Source: CBDIDH01 sp965277595 (GTDB lineage: Bacteria; Planctomycetota; Planctomycetia; Isosphaerales; Isosphaeraceae). From it: a stretch of DNA of 64,000 nucleotides. Both the position numbers and the translations under genes were made by a program. The notes under the pieces are model-generated. The model searched no databases. It saw nothing but the letters and a program-made list of their open reading frames with translations, and was not told the DNA's origin. Positions 25,434 to 34,740 of the stretch are shown here, piece after piece. The stretch lies in assembly GCA_965277595.1 (NCBI GenBank), contig CBDIDH010000002.1, forward strand, positions 2,604,001 through 2,668,000. Direction: 5' to 3'. How positions within the stretch are numbered: position 1 is the stretch's first letter; each line of letters opens with the position of its first letter.

Positions 25434-25709
25434 CCCTGACCTCCACTTGCCCTGAAAATGAGACAGGCGCGACCTTCTACGCTCGACGCGACGGAAAGAC
25501 AAGGGCTGAATCCGATTTTCCTGAGTAACACGCTTCCGGCACGCCGTGTGCAAATTTCCATAACCACAACCATCACGTTCACGGAATCGGAACCCCAACA
25601 ATCGCTCGGCAACAGGATGAACAGGCGAAGATCACCTTTTGCAACCTAACATCTATCGGGCTGTCGCCAGCAGGTGCTCGCCCGGAAACGTAAAGGCCAG
25701 GGTAGTGGC

Positions 25710-26183
25710 ATGCACGCTTTTGAGGATCACACCAGGGTTATGCTCGTTGACGACACCGAGGCCCTTCGCTTCGCCCTCGGTCGCGTCCTGAGACTCTACG
25801 GCTTTGACGTCTGCGAGGCTGTTGACGGTCGCGATGCGCTCGAACACATGGCCGCGTTTCGTCCCCAGATGGTCCTCACCGACCTGATGATGCCCGTCAT
25901 GGACGGCGTCGAACTGATCCGCCAACTGCACGCGGCGCCCGAGACCTCGGGCATCCCCATCCTGGCGATCACCGCGAACATCACCGAGGAAGCCGGCGAT
26001 TCGGCCCGGGAAGCGGGCGCTGTCGACGTCTTTTCCAAGCCGATCGACCTCCCCGCCTTGCTCGAACGGCTCCGATCGCTCCGTCAGACCGAAGACGCCG
26101 TGGCCCCGCCGATCGAGCTCATGGAAGCCGCCCCGATGCGAACCGGGGGCCTTGGCTCTTGCTTTCACCCGGAACGCAACTGA
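25710..26183 (+). CDS. Stand-alone response regulator receiver protein
   Basis: The protein has 157 residues from ATG 25710; a GTG 36 bases upstream is possible. One receiver domain covers residues ~8-125: acidic pair in MLVDDTE, phospho-acceptor in MVLTDLMMPVMDG, switch residue in AITAN and conserved Lys in VFSKPID. The remaining ~30 residues show no output domain, so it probably acts through protein-protein contact or phosphotransfer like CheY or Spo0F. No kinase gene is adjacent. Its 3' end overlaps the end of the convergent TMTC-like gene by 19 bp. Confidence 0.9.
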   Translation: MHAFEDHTRVMLVDDTEALRFALGRVLRLYGFDVCEAVDGRDALEHMAAFRPQMVLTDLMMPVMDGVELIRQLHAAPETSGIPILAITANITEEAGDSAREAGAVDVFSKPIDLPALLERLRSLRQTEDAVAPPIELMEAAPMRTGGLGSCFHPERN

Positions 26184-27787
26184 CCTCGGCTCAATGCGTT
26201 GCGTTGAGACAACTTCTTGGTCGGAATGACTCTCGACCGCCGACGCCTTGACAGCGCCCGGCGGTCCTTGATCCTCTTCAACTCGCTCCTCGCCTCGCGA
26301 CAGTCCGGCTGACAGGCGAGTAGTCGCGACCACATCTCTTCAGCCTCGTCCAGCTTTTCCCTCTCTCCGTCAATCTCGGCGAGATTCCGCAGGGCCAGGG
26401 CGCATTCTGGATCATCAGTGAACGCCTGGAGAAAATGTTCCGTCGCGAGCGCCAGCCGTCCTTCGCGGCGTCGGGCGAGACCTGCCCGGATCTGCGTATC
26501 GCGATGAACTCGGCCATCGCCGCCCGATTGCGCCCAGAGCCCTGCCGTGGATTTCCAGGTCAGGCATTGCCGGGCCGTCAGGCAAGAAAGACCGGCGACT
26601 AACACCGCGAAAGCCACGTAAAGCCGCTTCGGTTCAGGCGATCGGCTCATCAAGGTTGTCAAACCCTGAGCCATCACGACGGCGGCGACCATCGAGGCGA
26701 CGTAACAGTAGCGATCCGCGGCCAGGTTATGGCTCGTTCGGATCAATCCCAGGCTCGGCGCCAGGCAAACGAGGTAACACGCCCCAGCCGCGATCAAGCC
26801 TGGACAGCGTCGGCGTGATCGATAAGCCAGGAGGCACAAAATCCCAGTGCCCAGCCCCGCCGCCAGAAACGGCCAGGCGAGGTACCCTCGCGAGCTTCTC
26901 GGTAATGGATAACGCGCCGCGATGCCGATCGGTACCACGGTCTTGATCGGGTAAAACCAGATGCCGTAAGCCGCTTGCGCCAATCTTGGGCCGACGTCCG
27001 CGAGGCGCAGCTCGGGTCTCGCTTCCACCGGCCAACGCGCCAGCACAGCCACGACCATGAACGGAACCGCGACCGCCGCGAACCCCAATTTTTCGAGGTA
27101 GACCCGCCTCGCCCCCGCATCCCACCAATGCCCCGGGCCAATCCGCCGGAGCGGATAAACGTCAAGGATCAGCAGAACCACCGGAATCCCGATCACGGCC
27201 ACCTTCGTGAACATCGCCAGCGCGAAGCAGGCCCAGGCAATGGCTAGCCAGCGAGCGCGGCCATCGACTGCCTTGAGGTACGCGAGCACGCAGAAAATCG
27301 CCAGCAAGACCCCCGGCAGGTAGGACTGGCACGACGCCCAGGCCACGGCTTCCACGCGGAGCGGATGAACCGCGTAAAGGCAGACAGCCAGAGCCGATGC
27401 GATCGGGACGGCCCGACGGTCGGGATCGCCTCCGAGCCGACCGATCAAGGCCCGGCACAAATACCAGAGCCCCAGGGCGTTCGCGGTGTGAAAGGCGATG
27501 CTCACAAGATGATAACCGCGTGGGTTCAGTCCCCAGGCGACATACTCCGCCTCGTAAATCATCCAGCCGATCGGCTGATAAACGCCCATCAGGTAGGTGG
27601 TCCAGGCCCAACGGAGATTCTCCGGGCCGAGGCCCCGAAAATCGCGGTTGACGAGGAAGTTCACCGTATCGTCCCACCCCGCGAACCCATTCCCGAGGAT
27701 GGGAAGGAAAGGGATCACCACGACCAGGCTGAGCGCAACTGGCACGATCCAGCGAAGGCGTTGCGAGTCGAGGGTCGGCCCGTTCAT
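26165..27787 (-). CDS. TMTC-like polytopic membrane protein with C-terminal TPRs
   Basis: The 540-residue protein begins with a membrane helix and then the extracytoplasmic signature FAGWDDTVNFLVNRDFRGLG, YQPIGWMIYEAEYVAWGLNP and GYHLVSIAFHTANAL. These are typical of TMTC/PMT-like (GT-C fold) proteins in planctomycetes. About ten hydrophobic segments run to residue ~400. Two TPR units follow (AGLARRREGRLALATEHFLQ and LRNLAEIDGEREKLDEAEEM), then a basic tail. By family it may be a protein O-mannosyl-type glycosyltransferase, but bacterial members are poorly characterised. It starts 3 bp after the DUF1501 gene stop, so it belongs to the same transcript as the PSD1/DUF1501 pair upstream. This places a membrane glycosyltransferase in a PSD1 operon. 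Confidence 0.8.
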   Translation of the reverse strand: MNGPTLDSQRLRWIVPVALSLVVVIPFLPILGNGFAGWDDTVNFLVNRDFRGLGPENLRWAWTTYLMGVYQPIGWMIYEAEYVAWGLNPRGYHLVSIAFHTANALGLWYLCRALIGRLGGDPDRRAVPIASALAVCLYAVHPLRVEAVAWASCQSYLPGVLLAIFCVLAYLKAVDGRARWLAIAWACFALAMFTKVAVIGIPVVLLILDVYPLRRIGPGHWWDAGARRVYLEKLGFAAVAVPFMVVAVLARWPVEARPELRLADVGPRLAQAAYGIWFYPIKTVVPIGIAARYPLPRSSRGYLAWPFLAAGLGTGILCLLAYRSRRRCPGLIAAGACYLVCLAPSLGLIRTSHNLAADRYCYVASMVAAVVMAQGLTTLMSRSPEPKRLYVAFAVLVAGLSCLTARQCLTWKSTAGLWAQSGGDGRVHRDTQIRAGLARRREGRLALATEHFLQAFTDDPECALALRNLAEIDGEREKLDEAEEMWSRLLACQPDCREARSELKRIKDRRALSRRRRSRVIPTKKLSQRNALSRGQLRSG

Positions 27788-27790
27788 CGG

Positions 27791-29236
27791 TTATCCGTTT
27801 ACGATCCCGTGGAGGACCGAGCCCGAGACGTCGGTGAGCCGGAAGCGTCGGCCGTTGCGCAGGTAGGTCAACCGGGTGTGGTCGAGGCCGAGAAGATAAA
27901 GGATCGTGGCGTGAAGGTCGGGAACGCTGACCGGATCGCGGGCGGCTCGTAGGCCGATCTCGTCGGTCTCGCCGAGGCTGGAGCCTCCTTTGATCCCCGC
28001 GCCGGCCATCCAGGTCAAGAATCCGAGCGGGTTATGATCGCGCCCCTTTCCCTTCTCGGAAACGGGCATTCGCCCGAACTCACCCCCCCAGACGACCAGG
28101 GTCGAGTCGAGCAAGCCCCTGCGCTTCAGGTCGATCAGAAGGCCGGCGGCCGGGGCATCGGTCTGGGCGCACATCTGGCTGTGGTTCGCCTTGATGTCGC
28201 CGTGCGCGTCCCACTCGTCGTTGCAATAAACCTGCACGAAGCGAACGCCCCGTTCCACAAGCCGACGCGCCATCAGGCACTTGCGGCCAAACGACCGCGA
28301 GGCCGAATGATCAAGCCCGTAAAGTCGTTGCGTTTCCTCGGGTTCCCGGTCGATATTCACGGCCTCATCGGCTTCGGGCTGCATCCGATAGGCCAGCTCG
28401 AACGTCTCGATCCGGCTCTCCAGGTCGGCCTCGCCGGGGAATCGGTCGCGGTGCTCGTGATTGAGCCGGGCCAGCAGGTCAAGCTGGGCGCGACGGTCAG
28501 AGCGGGTCAGGTCGTCGGGGTTCCTGAGATTGAGAATCGGCGTCCCTTCCGATCGGAAGGCCGTTCCCTGATACGTTGACGGCAGGAAACCGGCCGACCA
28601 GTTGAGCGGACCCCCTTTCGACCCTCGATTGTTCCCCAGGACCACGAAACCGGGCAAATCCTGATTCTCCGAACCGAGCCCGAACGTGACCCAGCTCCCC
28701 GCGCTCGGCGAGCCGGGCCGGATCGACCCGGTGTTCATCTGGAACATCGCCGGCGCGTGGTTGCTTGACTCGGTCTGGCACGACTTGATCAGCGCGATCT
28801 CGTCGACGCAACGCGCCAGATTCGGCAGACGATCGCAGACCCAGGTTCCGCTCTGACCATGCCGCCGGAACCGGAACGGCGATTTCAAGAGCGGCCCAGG
28901 GTCGCCGAAAAAGGTCTCGACCTTGATCCGCTTGCCATCGTTCTTCTGAAGCTCGGGCTTGGGGTCAAAAAGGTCGAACCCGCTCGGCCCCCCTTCCATG
29001 AAAAGCCAGATCACCGACCGCGCCCGAGCCGGAATCGTCCCTTTTCTGGGCGCGAGTGGACTCTCGGCCGCGAGCAAGCCCTGGCCGTTCAGCAGATCCG
29101 CCAGCGCGACGGTTCCAAAGCCCGCGCCAACGCGACGCAGCCAGTCGCGCCGCGATGCCGGTTGACCTTCGATTCGACCACAGGGGAAACGTCCTGGTTC
29201 ACGCAAGGGGGGAACTCCGCCCGAATCGCCGATCAT
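27791..29236 (-). CDS. DUF1501 protein
   Basis: The 481-residue protein has an N-terminal stretch ending in SRRDWLRRVGAGFGTVALAD, a Tat-type leader preceded by ~25 extra residues. DUF1501 landmarks are SVIWLFMEGGPSGFDLFDPKP, RGVRFVQVYCNDEWDAHGD, STLVVWGGEFGRMPVSEKGK, GRDHNPLGFLTWMAG and DLHATILYLLGLDHTRLT. The start overlaps the stop of the PSD1 gene by 4 bp, so the pair is translationally coupled. The variant QVYCNDEWDAH and KANHSQM places it in a different subgroup from the copies at 6985 and 11415, which have QVWSG. Confidence 0.92.
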   Translation of the reverse strand: MIGDSGGVPPLREPGRFPCGRIEGQPASRRDWLRRVGAGFGTVALADLLNGQGLLAAESPLAPRKGTIPARARSVIWLFMEGGPSGFDLFDPKPELQKNDGKRIKVETFFGDPGPLLKSPFRFRRHGQSGTWVCDRLPNLARCVDEIALIKSCQTESSNHAPAMFQMNTGSIRPGSPSAGSWVTFGLGSENQDLPGFVVLGNNRGSKGGPLNWSAGFLPSTYQGTAFRSEGTPILNLRNPDDLTRSDRRAQLDLLARLNHEHRDRFPGEADLESRIETFELAYRMQPEADEAVNIDREPEETQRLYGLDHSASRSFGRKCLMARRLVERGVRFVQVYCNDEWDAHGDIKANHSQMCAQTDAPAAGLLIDLKRRGLLDSTLVVWGGEFGRMPVSEKGKGRDHNPLGFLTWMAGAGIKGGSSLGETDEIGLRAARDPVSVPDLHATILYLLGLDHTRLTYLRNGRRFRLTDVSGSVLHGIVNG

Positions 29237-31455
29237 TCCACATAAAGGAACTCGTTAAGACTGAAAAGCGCCTGGCCGAAGTCGGCAAGGGCCAGACGTC
29301 GGGCCTCGTCGGACGCCTTGCCACGTTCCTTGCGGGAGGCGGTACGGTCCTTGAGAAATCGCGACGATGCGTCGATCTCAGCGGGTCTCGGCGGTCGACC
29401 GAGCGCGAGCGCGAAGGCGCGTCGAATCAGGACGGAATCCTCTCCGCCTTCACCGATCAGCCGATCGGCGAGATCGCGAGCGCGGCGGCGGACGAGGTCG
29501 TCATTCAGCAGCGCCAGGGCTTGCGGGGCCACGGTCGTCGGCGTCCGACGGCCACAGCTTGCGCTCGGATCAGCGCCGTCGAAGACCTCAAGAAACGGGT
29601 TCCGCAACGATCGTTTCGTGAACAGATAGACGCTCCGGCGTCGAGTGGACGCGTCGTCGCGGGCGTCGCGCGGATAAGGGTCTCGGGTGTTATACGCGGC
29701 AAGCGTGGATGCGAGAGGCACCGGGGGCTTGATCCCTGGCCCGAACATCGCCGGGTTGAGCGTGCCGCTGACGGCGAGGATGGCATCCCTTAGCGCCTCG
29801 GCCTCCAGCCTCAAGGGCCGACGATGCCAGAGCAGGCGGTTTTCCGGGTCAATCCTGGCGGCCCGGGGATCGTGTAGAACGCCTTGCTTGTATGCGGACG
29901 TCTCAAGGATGAGCCTGTGCAGTTTTTTCACGCTCCAGCCGTCGGCGATGAACCGGCCCGCGAGCCATTCGAGAAGGTCGGGATGACTCGGCGCATCGCC
30001 TCGAAGGCCGAAATCGCTGGGCGTGCGGACCAACCCTTCGCCAAAATGATGCCGCCAGATCCTGTTGACCATCACCCGGGCCGCGAGTGCGCCGGCACCC
30101 TGATCGACATCCGTCATCCACAAGGCCAGGGCGGAGCGCTGAAGGGTCGTGGGGAGGGTCTGGCCATCGTGCGATTGGCGGGCGGCTGCCAGGTAATCGT
30201 CGGGCGTTTTCTTGCGAAGAAGGACGTTGAGAAGGCCGAAGCGGACCGGCTCTCGACGGCTCATCGGGTCGCCGCGATCGAGGAGCCAGGACGGTGCCGG
30301 TTCGCTCGATCGTTCGACGACGGCCAGCGGCTGATTTTTCGGGGTGCGGGCGGTCGAGGCGAAGGCCGTCAAGACGCGATAATAATCACGCGTGGGGATC
30401 GGGTCATATTTGTGATCGTGACAGCGGGCGCAGCCCAGCGTCAGGCCCAGCATCGCCGCGCCGGTGGTCGTGACGATGTCGTCAAGCTCATCATAGCGAT
30501 AGCGTCTCAGTTCCTCTTCGAGCCGGGTATCGGTGAGGACAACCGGCCCCGCCGCGAGAAAGCCCGTCGCCGCGAGATTCTCGCGCGAAGGAGTTTCATC
30601 GCCAGCGAGTTGCAGGCGGAGGAACTGATCAAAAGGGAGGTCGGCGTTGAAGGCGCGGATCACGAAATCGCGATAGTGATACGCGCCGGGGCGATCGTCG
30701 TCGCGCTCGTAACCTTCGCTGTCGGCGTATCGAGCGAGGTCGAGCCAGTGCCGACCCCAGCGCTCGCCATATCTTGGATCGGCAAGATAGCGATCAATCA
30801 ACCTTGAAGACGCGGCGGGCGAGTTGTCGTTGACAAAGGCGTCGACATCCTCGGGATCGGGGGGCAGGCCGATCAGGTCAAACCCGAGACGGCGAGCGAG
30901 GACCCGGCGGTTGGCCTCGGGCGCGAGGTGAAGCCCTTTCGCGGCGAGCGCGGTGGTTAAAAAGGCGTCGATCGGCGAAGGGCCGGCGGGCACCTCGATC
31001 TTCTGGAGCGGTCGAAACGCCCAGTGGGCGCGGTCGCTCTCGTTGACGACCATCTCGGCCGGTTTGCCGGGCTTGGTGTCGGACCCTTTCGATTCCGGCC
31101 ACGCGGCTCCGGCGGCGATCCACTGCCGGAGCGTTTCGATCTCCGCGGCAGTGAGCCTGTCCCCCTTCGGCGGCATCCGATTGGATTCGTCGGCCGACTT
31201 GACGCGCTCGATCAGGGCACTTGCCAACGGGTCGCCGGGCGCGACGGCGGGAAGGCCCGATTCACCGCCGCGAAACGCCGAGTCGCGACGGTCGAGCCGC
31301 AGGCCCCCGTTTTGCCGATCGGGCCCGTGGCAACGCAGACAGGCGCGGGCGAAGACTGGCTGGACCTGGCGCGCGAAGTCGACCGCCCAGGCAGGCGAGC
31401 CCAGGGCAAGCGTCAAGGCGACCGTCACGATGCGTGTCGTCCTGTTCCGCGGCAC
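29233..31455 (-). CDS. PSD1-family protein: cytochrome c-like, DUF1549, DUF1553
   Basis: From a GTG at 31455 the protein has ~740 residues and a clean signal peptide (TTRIVTVALTLALGSPAWA). The longer ATG start at 31596 would place ~47 polar residues before it and overlap the upstream gene, so it is less likely. The cytochrome c-like domain carries C39-x-x-C42-H43 and MPPKGD. DUF1549 (~115-330) contains CARCHDHKYDP. DUF1553 (~420-735) follows directly with no carbohydrate-binding insert, unlike the copies at 8470 and 12883. It has the usual NRIWRHHFGEGLVRTPSDFG and SCGRRTPTTVAPQALALLND. The role is unknown; haem binding is inferred. Confidence 0.9.
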   Translation of the reverse strand: MPRNRTTRIVTVALTLALGSPAWAVDFARQVQPVFARACLRCHGPDRQNGGLRLDRRDSAFRGGESGLPAVAPGDPLASALIERVKSADESNRMPPKGDRLTAAEIETLRQWIAAGAAWPESKGSDTKPGKPAEMVVNESDRAHWAFRPLQKIEVPAGPSPIDAFLTTALAAKGLHLAPEANRRVLARRLGFDLIGLPPDPEDVDAFVNDNSPAASSRLIDRYLADPRYGERWGRHWLDLARYADSEGYERDDDRPGAYHYRDFVIRAFNADLPFDQFLRLQLAGDETPSRENLAATGFLAAGPVVLTDTRLEEELRRYRYDELDDIVTTTGAAMLGLTLGCARCHDHKYDPIPTRDYYRVLTAFASTARTPKNQPLAVVERSSEPAPSWLLDRGDPMSRREPVRFGLLNVLLRKKTPDDYLAAARQSHDGQTLPTTLQRSALALWMTDVDQGAGALAARVMVNRIWRHHFGEGLVRTPSDFGLRGDAPSHPDLLEWLAGRFIADGWSVKKLHRLILETSAYKQGVLHDPRAARIDPENRLLWHRRPLRLEAEALRDAILAVSGTLNPAMFGPGIKPPVPLASTLAAYNTRDPYPRDARDDASTRRRSVYLFTKRSLRNPFLEVFDGADPSASCGRRTPTTVAPQALALLNDDLVRRRARDLADRLIGEGGEDSVLIRRAFALALGRPPRPAEIDASSRFLKDRTASRKERGKASDEARRLALADFGQALFSLNEFLYVE

Positions 31456-31540
31456 GTCTTTGAAATCCTGGTCGGTGGTTCCTTGGCGGGGGCCGATCCA
31501 TGATATCCGTGACGTGCCCGCCGATTGAAGACCCCGCCGA

Positions 31541-33088
31541 TCACTTCGCGGTCTTCTTCCTGGCGAAGTCGACCGTCGCGGCCTTGATCTCGACACCGCC
31601 GGGCAGGTTGATCGAGAACGGCGCCTCGGCGATGGTAACAGGGGTCTTCATGCTCTGATAGGTCCCGTGCTCGCGTGCGGCGTCGATGCAGAGGGTATAT
31701 TCACCGCGAGGCAAAGGTTTGCCGTGGTCGTCCTTGCCGTCCCAGAGGACCGAGTATTTGCCAGGCGGACGGGTGGGCCGCGCGATGGTGATGACCATCT
31801 CGGTCTTGTCGGTTCGCTTGCGGATCTGGTCGTTCTTGTACCAGCGTTTCAGGTCGGGGAGCCATTGAAACGGCCCCGATCCCCCCATCGAGACCCAGAG
31901 CGCGAGGTTGCGAACCGTCTTTCCTTCGGCGTCCTCAACCCAGATCGCCACATAGGGGCGTCGATATCGCTTCGCCTCGGCCTCGGGCCGGTTAATCTCG
32001 AACCGGACGATCAGTTCAAAGTCATGGCCCCAGGCGTCGGCGTTCGGGGTTTCGATCTCGGGACGATCGGCAAGGGCCAGATCGATCCGCCGCCAGTTTG
32101 CACTCTGGCGGGTTCGACCTTGAGCATCGACGATCAGGCAATCGACGTCGGGCAAGCTCGCGGCGAGCCGGAACGATTCCTCGGGGGAGAGAACGTTGAA
32201 GGCCGTCGCCAGGGCGTCGGTCTCGGCCGGTTGGCGTGAAACGACGGTGGCCGAGGTCGTGGTTTCCACGGGGCGACCGGTTCGCGGATCAAGGATGTGG
32301 GAATACCAGCGGCCGTTGATCCGAACGCCGCGCTGCGAGTTTCCGCTCGTCGAAACCGAACGGTCGCGGATCTGGATCGTCGTCAACGGCGCGGTCGATT
32401 CCGAATCTCTCGACGGATCGACGATCCCGACCTTCGGCGCCATCGCACCGACGACGCGGAGGTCGCCGCCGACGTTGAGGAGCAGGCCGACAGCACCCTG
32501 TTCAAGACCCACCTCGCAGGCCCGGCCGACGATGTACCCCTTGGCGATGGCGTCGAGCGTCAGGGGGCAGTCGGTCAGGTGCTCGGCGGTTCGGGCGGTG
32601 GCATCGAGCCGCCAGGCAAGGCCGGACATGCGGTCTCTGGCTCGCGCAATCTCGACGTCGTCGGGCGTTCGTCCTTCCTTCGCCAGGTTCGACCAGACTT
32701 GAGAGACGACCGCGACGCGAGGATCAAAGGCCCCGGCGGTGGCGATTCGCAGGCGGTCAGCGAGGCTCAACACATCGAACAACTCGCTGGAAACGCGGAC
32801 CGGGATTTCGCGGGTGCGTTGCCAGCTCGAAAATTCACTCTGGGGATTGTGGCTGCTGAAAATCGCGGAGAGTCGGTCGATCTCGGCGAGAACGCGAGCC
32901 TCGGCCTTCTCGGCGGACCGGGCGGAATCGGCGACGACCCGAAGTTCGAGCGAGGTCCCCATCACGTTCTCATGAAAGAACGAGAATTCCGAGGCGCTGG
33001 CGTGCATGGACGTGAGCAGACCGAGGACCAGAATCAAGGGAATGACAAGGTGGAAGGTCGTGGGTCGTGGCATGAGAAGGTCACGCAT
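31541..33088 (-). CDS. ApbE-like FAD:protein FMN transferase fused to DUF2271
   Basis: The protein has ~515 residues from ATG 33088 (ATG 33073 is equally possible; neither has a strong ribosome site). A signal peptide/anchor (FHLVIPLILVLGLLTSMHAS) is followed by an ApbE domain over ~35-320: FFHENVMGTSLELRV, LDAIAKGYIVGRAC, LLNVGGDLRVVG, WYSHILDPRTGRPV and ETDALATAFNVL. ApbE enzymes attach FMN through a phosphoester to Thr/Ser of exported redox proteins. The C-terminal ~200 residues match DUF2271 (YVAIWVEDAEGKTVRNLALWV, LPRGEYTLCIDAAREHG), usually encoded next to ApbE and PepSY genes; here it is fused. It is followed by a PSD1 haem-motif gene on the same strand, which suggests an extracytoplasmic flavin/haem redox context. 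Confidence 0.9.
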   Translation of the reverse strand: MRDLLMPRPTTFHLVIPLILVLGLLTSMHASASEFSFFHENVMGTSLELRVVADSARSAEKAEARVLAEIDRLSAIFSSHNPQSEFSSWQRTREIPVRVSSELFDVLSLADRLRIATAGAFDPRVAVVSQVWSNLAKEGRTPDDVEIARARDRMSGLAWRLDATARTAEHLTDCPLTLDAIAKGYIVGRACEVGLEQGAVGLLLNVGGDLRVVGAMAPKVGIVDPSRDSESTAPLTTIQIRDRSVSTSGNSQRGVRINGRWYSHILDPRTGRPVETTTSATVVSRQPAETDALATAFNVLSPEESFRLAASLPDVDCLIVDAQGRTRQSANWRRIDLALADRPEIETPNADAWGHDFELIVRFEINRPEAEAKRYRRPYVAIWVEDAEGKTVRNLALWVSMGGSGPFQWLPDLKRWYKNDQIRKRTDKTEMVITIARPTRPPGKYSVLWDGKDDHGKPLPRGEYTLCIDAAREHGTYQSMKTPVTIAEAPFSINLPGGVEIKAATVDFARKKTAK

Positions 33089-33274
33089 AAGGTTCGATCG
33101 GACGGACAGTCGTCGACGGTTTGCTATCTTACCAGGGCGCGATTCGTCGCGAAGGCTCGATCCTGGGACGATCGAGCCGGACACCCATCGGGAATCGGCG
33201 GAACTGGTTTTATGATCGATGGCCGATGAAGAGGAAGTTCCTTCGATCGGCCAGCGATCATGAGCCGGATCGGT

Positions 33275-33799
33275 TCAAACCTTGATTCCAGCGGACTGGA
33301 GCGCGGGGACGACCTGATCGCGAACGCCTTCGAGAGATTCGATCGCGGCATCGCCGACGTTATGCATCGAGAGGCCCATGGCCTGAGTACCGAGGCGGAG
33401 GGCCAGGTAATCTTCCACGAGGCCGAGCAAGGGGTCGGGAATGCCGAGCACCTTGCTGCCTGTGATGCGGACCATCGGCGCGACCGCGGCGACTCCGGCG
33501 GCGACGACCGCGCCCATCGCGGCGGCCATCGGGTCGTCAATGCCTTCCGACTTCAGGCTCTCGTGAGCCACCCAGGCCCCGGCGAGCGTGTGCGGAATGA
33601 GCAGGACGGGTCGATACCGCGCGGGGAAGACACCGATCTTGTCGAGGAACATCTCGCCAAGGGCCGCGGCAACCCAGTTGCGGGCGTCGGGCCGGCGCTG
33701 AGAGGTCGCCAGAAAGGCGGGGCCAAGCGCGATCTTGAAGCCGCAGAGGGCGGCAAGAGTCATGGCCCGTTCAAACGGCTTGCGGTTGTCGGCGTCCAT
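33275..33799 (-). CDS. Conserved membrane-associated protein, DUF4126-like
   Basis: This 174-residue protein has several moderately hydrophobic Ala/Gly-rich segments (residues ~10-30, ~65-80, ~90-110). Recognisable features are LGPAFLATSQRRPDARNWVA, GEMFLDKIGVFPARYRP and AMGAVVAAGVAAVAPMVR, weakly reminiscent of DUF4126-like membrane proteins. I cannot assign a function. GGGAGA precedes the ATG. It lies 140 bp downstream of the DUF4142 gene and 186 bp upstream of the ApbE gene on the same strand, so co-transcription is possible but not shown. Confidence 0.7.
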   Translation of the reverse strand: MDADNRKPFERAMTLAALCGFKIALGPAFLATSQRRPDARNWVAAALGEMFLDKIGVFPARYRPVLLIPHTLAGAWVAHESLKSEGIDDPMAAAMGAVVAAGVAAVAPMVRITGSKVLGIPDPLLGLVEDYLALRLGTQAMGLSMHNVGDAAIESLEGVRDQVVPALQSAGIKV

Positions 33800-33939
33800 C
33801 GTCGAGGTCTCCCGAGAGAAAGGGCGGAACTTCAGAACCGCCCGACGCCTCGCCCTTTGAGGGGCGGGACGGCGGGCGGGCGGTCGATCAGTCGGTCAAA
33901 TCTTGGGGCTTGCGGAGCGGATCAATAGATTTTCGATGA

Positions 33940-34482
33940 TCAACGGCGCTCGGTCGGCATCCGTTCTTTCTCGTACTTCATCGCGATCGGCCAGATGGCC
34001 TTGAGGTGTTCGCGGATGTGAGGCAGACCCTTCGCGGCGAAGGCTTTGAGTTGCGGGTTCTGGCCCCGTTCGGCCTCGGCCTCGAAGGCGGCGGCGGCTT
34101 CCATGTGGGCAACGAGTTGCGCCTTGGCATACGCACGGTCAAATTCTTCGCCGGTCAGGCCGGAAAGGCTCTCGGCGCAGAACTTGGCCCGGAAATCGGC
34201 CTGGCGGGGCATCGGGATTCGCATCTCCGCGGCAAGGCGGTTCAACTCGGCGTGCATCCGGCCGTGTTCCTGAACCATTCGCGTGCTGAATTCCTTGAGC
34301 TGGGCATCGGTCGCTCGTTGGGCGCCGATCTCGGAAAGACCCAGCTCGGCGATGCCCGCCGAACAGGCCGCCTCGGCAAACATCGTGTCATTCACGGCCA
34401 TTCGCGCGGGGGTCGTCTGAGCGGTCGCCATGGAGGCGAACGAGGCGAGGGCGATGGCCGCCAGAGTCATGGAACGTCGCAT
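33940..34482 (-). CDS. Secreted DUF4142 (ferritin-like) protein
   Basis: The 180-residue protein has a signal peptide (MRRSMTLAAIALASFASMATA, cleavage near residue 21). The mature part is helical and fits DUF4142: MAVNDTMFAEAACSAGIAEL, KEFSTRMVQEHGRMHAELNR, EFDRAYAKAQLVAHMEAAAA and FAAKGLPHIREHLKAI. The conserved Glu/His residues (EHGRMHAE, HIREHL) could form a metal site in a ferritin-like four-helix bundle. The family is exported and stress-associated in other bacteria, but its activity is not settled. GAAGGAA precedes the ATG. Confidence 0.88.
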   Translation of the reverse strand: MRRSMTLAAIALASFASMATAQTTPARMAVNDTMFAEAACSAGIAELGLSEIGAQRATDAQLKEFSTRMVQEHGRMHAELNRLAAEMRIPMPRQADFRAKFCAESLSGLTGEEFDRAYAKAQLVAHMEAAAAFEAEAERGQNPQLKAFAAKGLPHIREHLKAIWPIAMKYEKERMPTERR

Positions 34483-34674
34483 TGGATCAAATTCCTTCTC
34501 GAAAACGTTCGGTCCGTCCGTTTTGAATGATTGCCGCGGCCAACCTGCCGTCCGTTTGAATCCTCACGCGACGGCCTTTGCCCGGCACCCGCCCCGTCTC
34601 GGAAGCAAACCCGGGGCCAAGCATCAGGTCATGTCATGCCGAATGTCCTGATTTTTCCGAAGGCAGATTCGAAT

Positions 34675-34714
34675 CGAAAAAAGGCCGGTCCAGGGATGAA
34701 CCCGGCCCGGCCTT
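34675..34714 (-). terminator. Rho-independent terminator of the aldo/keto reductase gene
   Basis: Read on the minus strand, AAGGCCGG (34714-34707) pairs with CCGGCCTT (34688-34681) and is followed directly by a run of six T. It lies 27 bp past the reductase stop at 34741. Confidence 0.8.
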
Positions 34715-34740
34715 GAGGTTTGTGGTGATCGAGCCTGAAA

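Noticed and set aside
33838..33890. GC-rich hairpin downstream of the DUF4142 gene
   Set aside because: The stem has several mismatches and no T-run, and GC-rich palindromes are common in this DNA.
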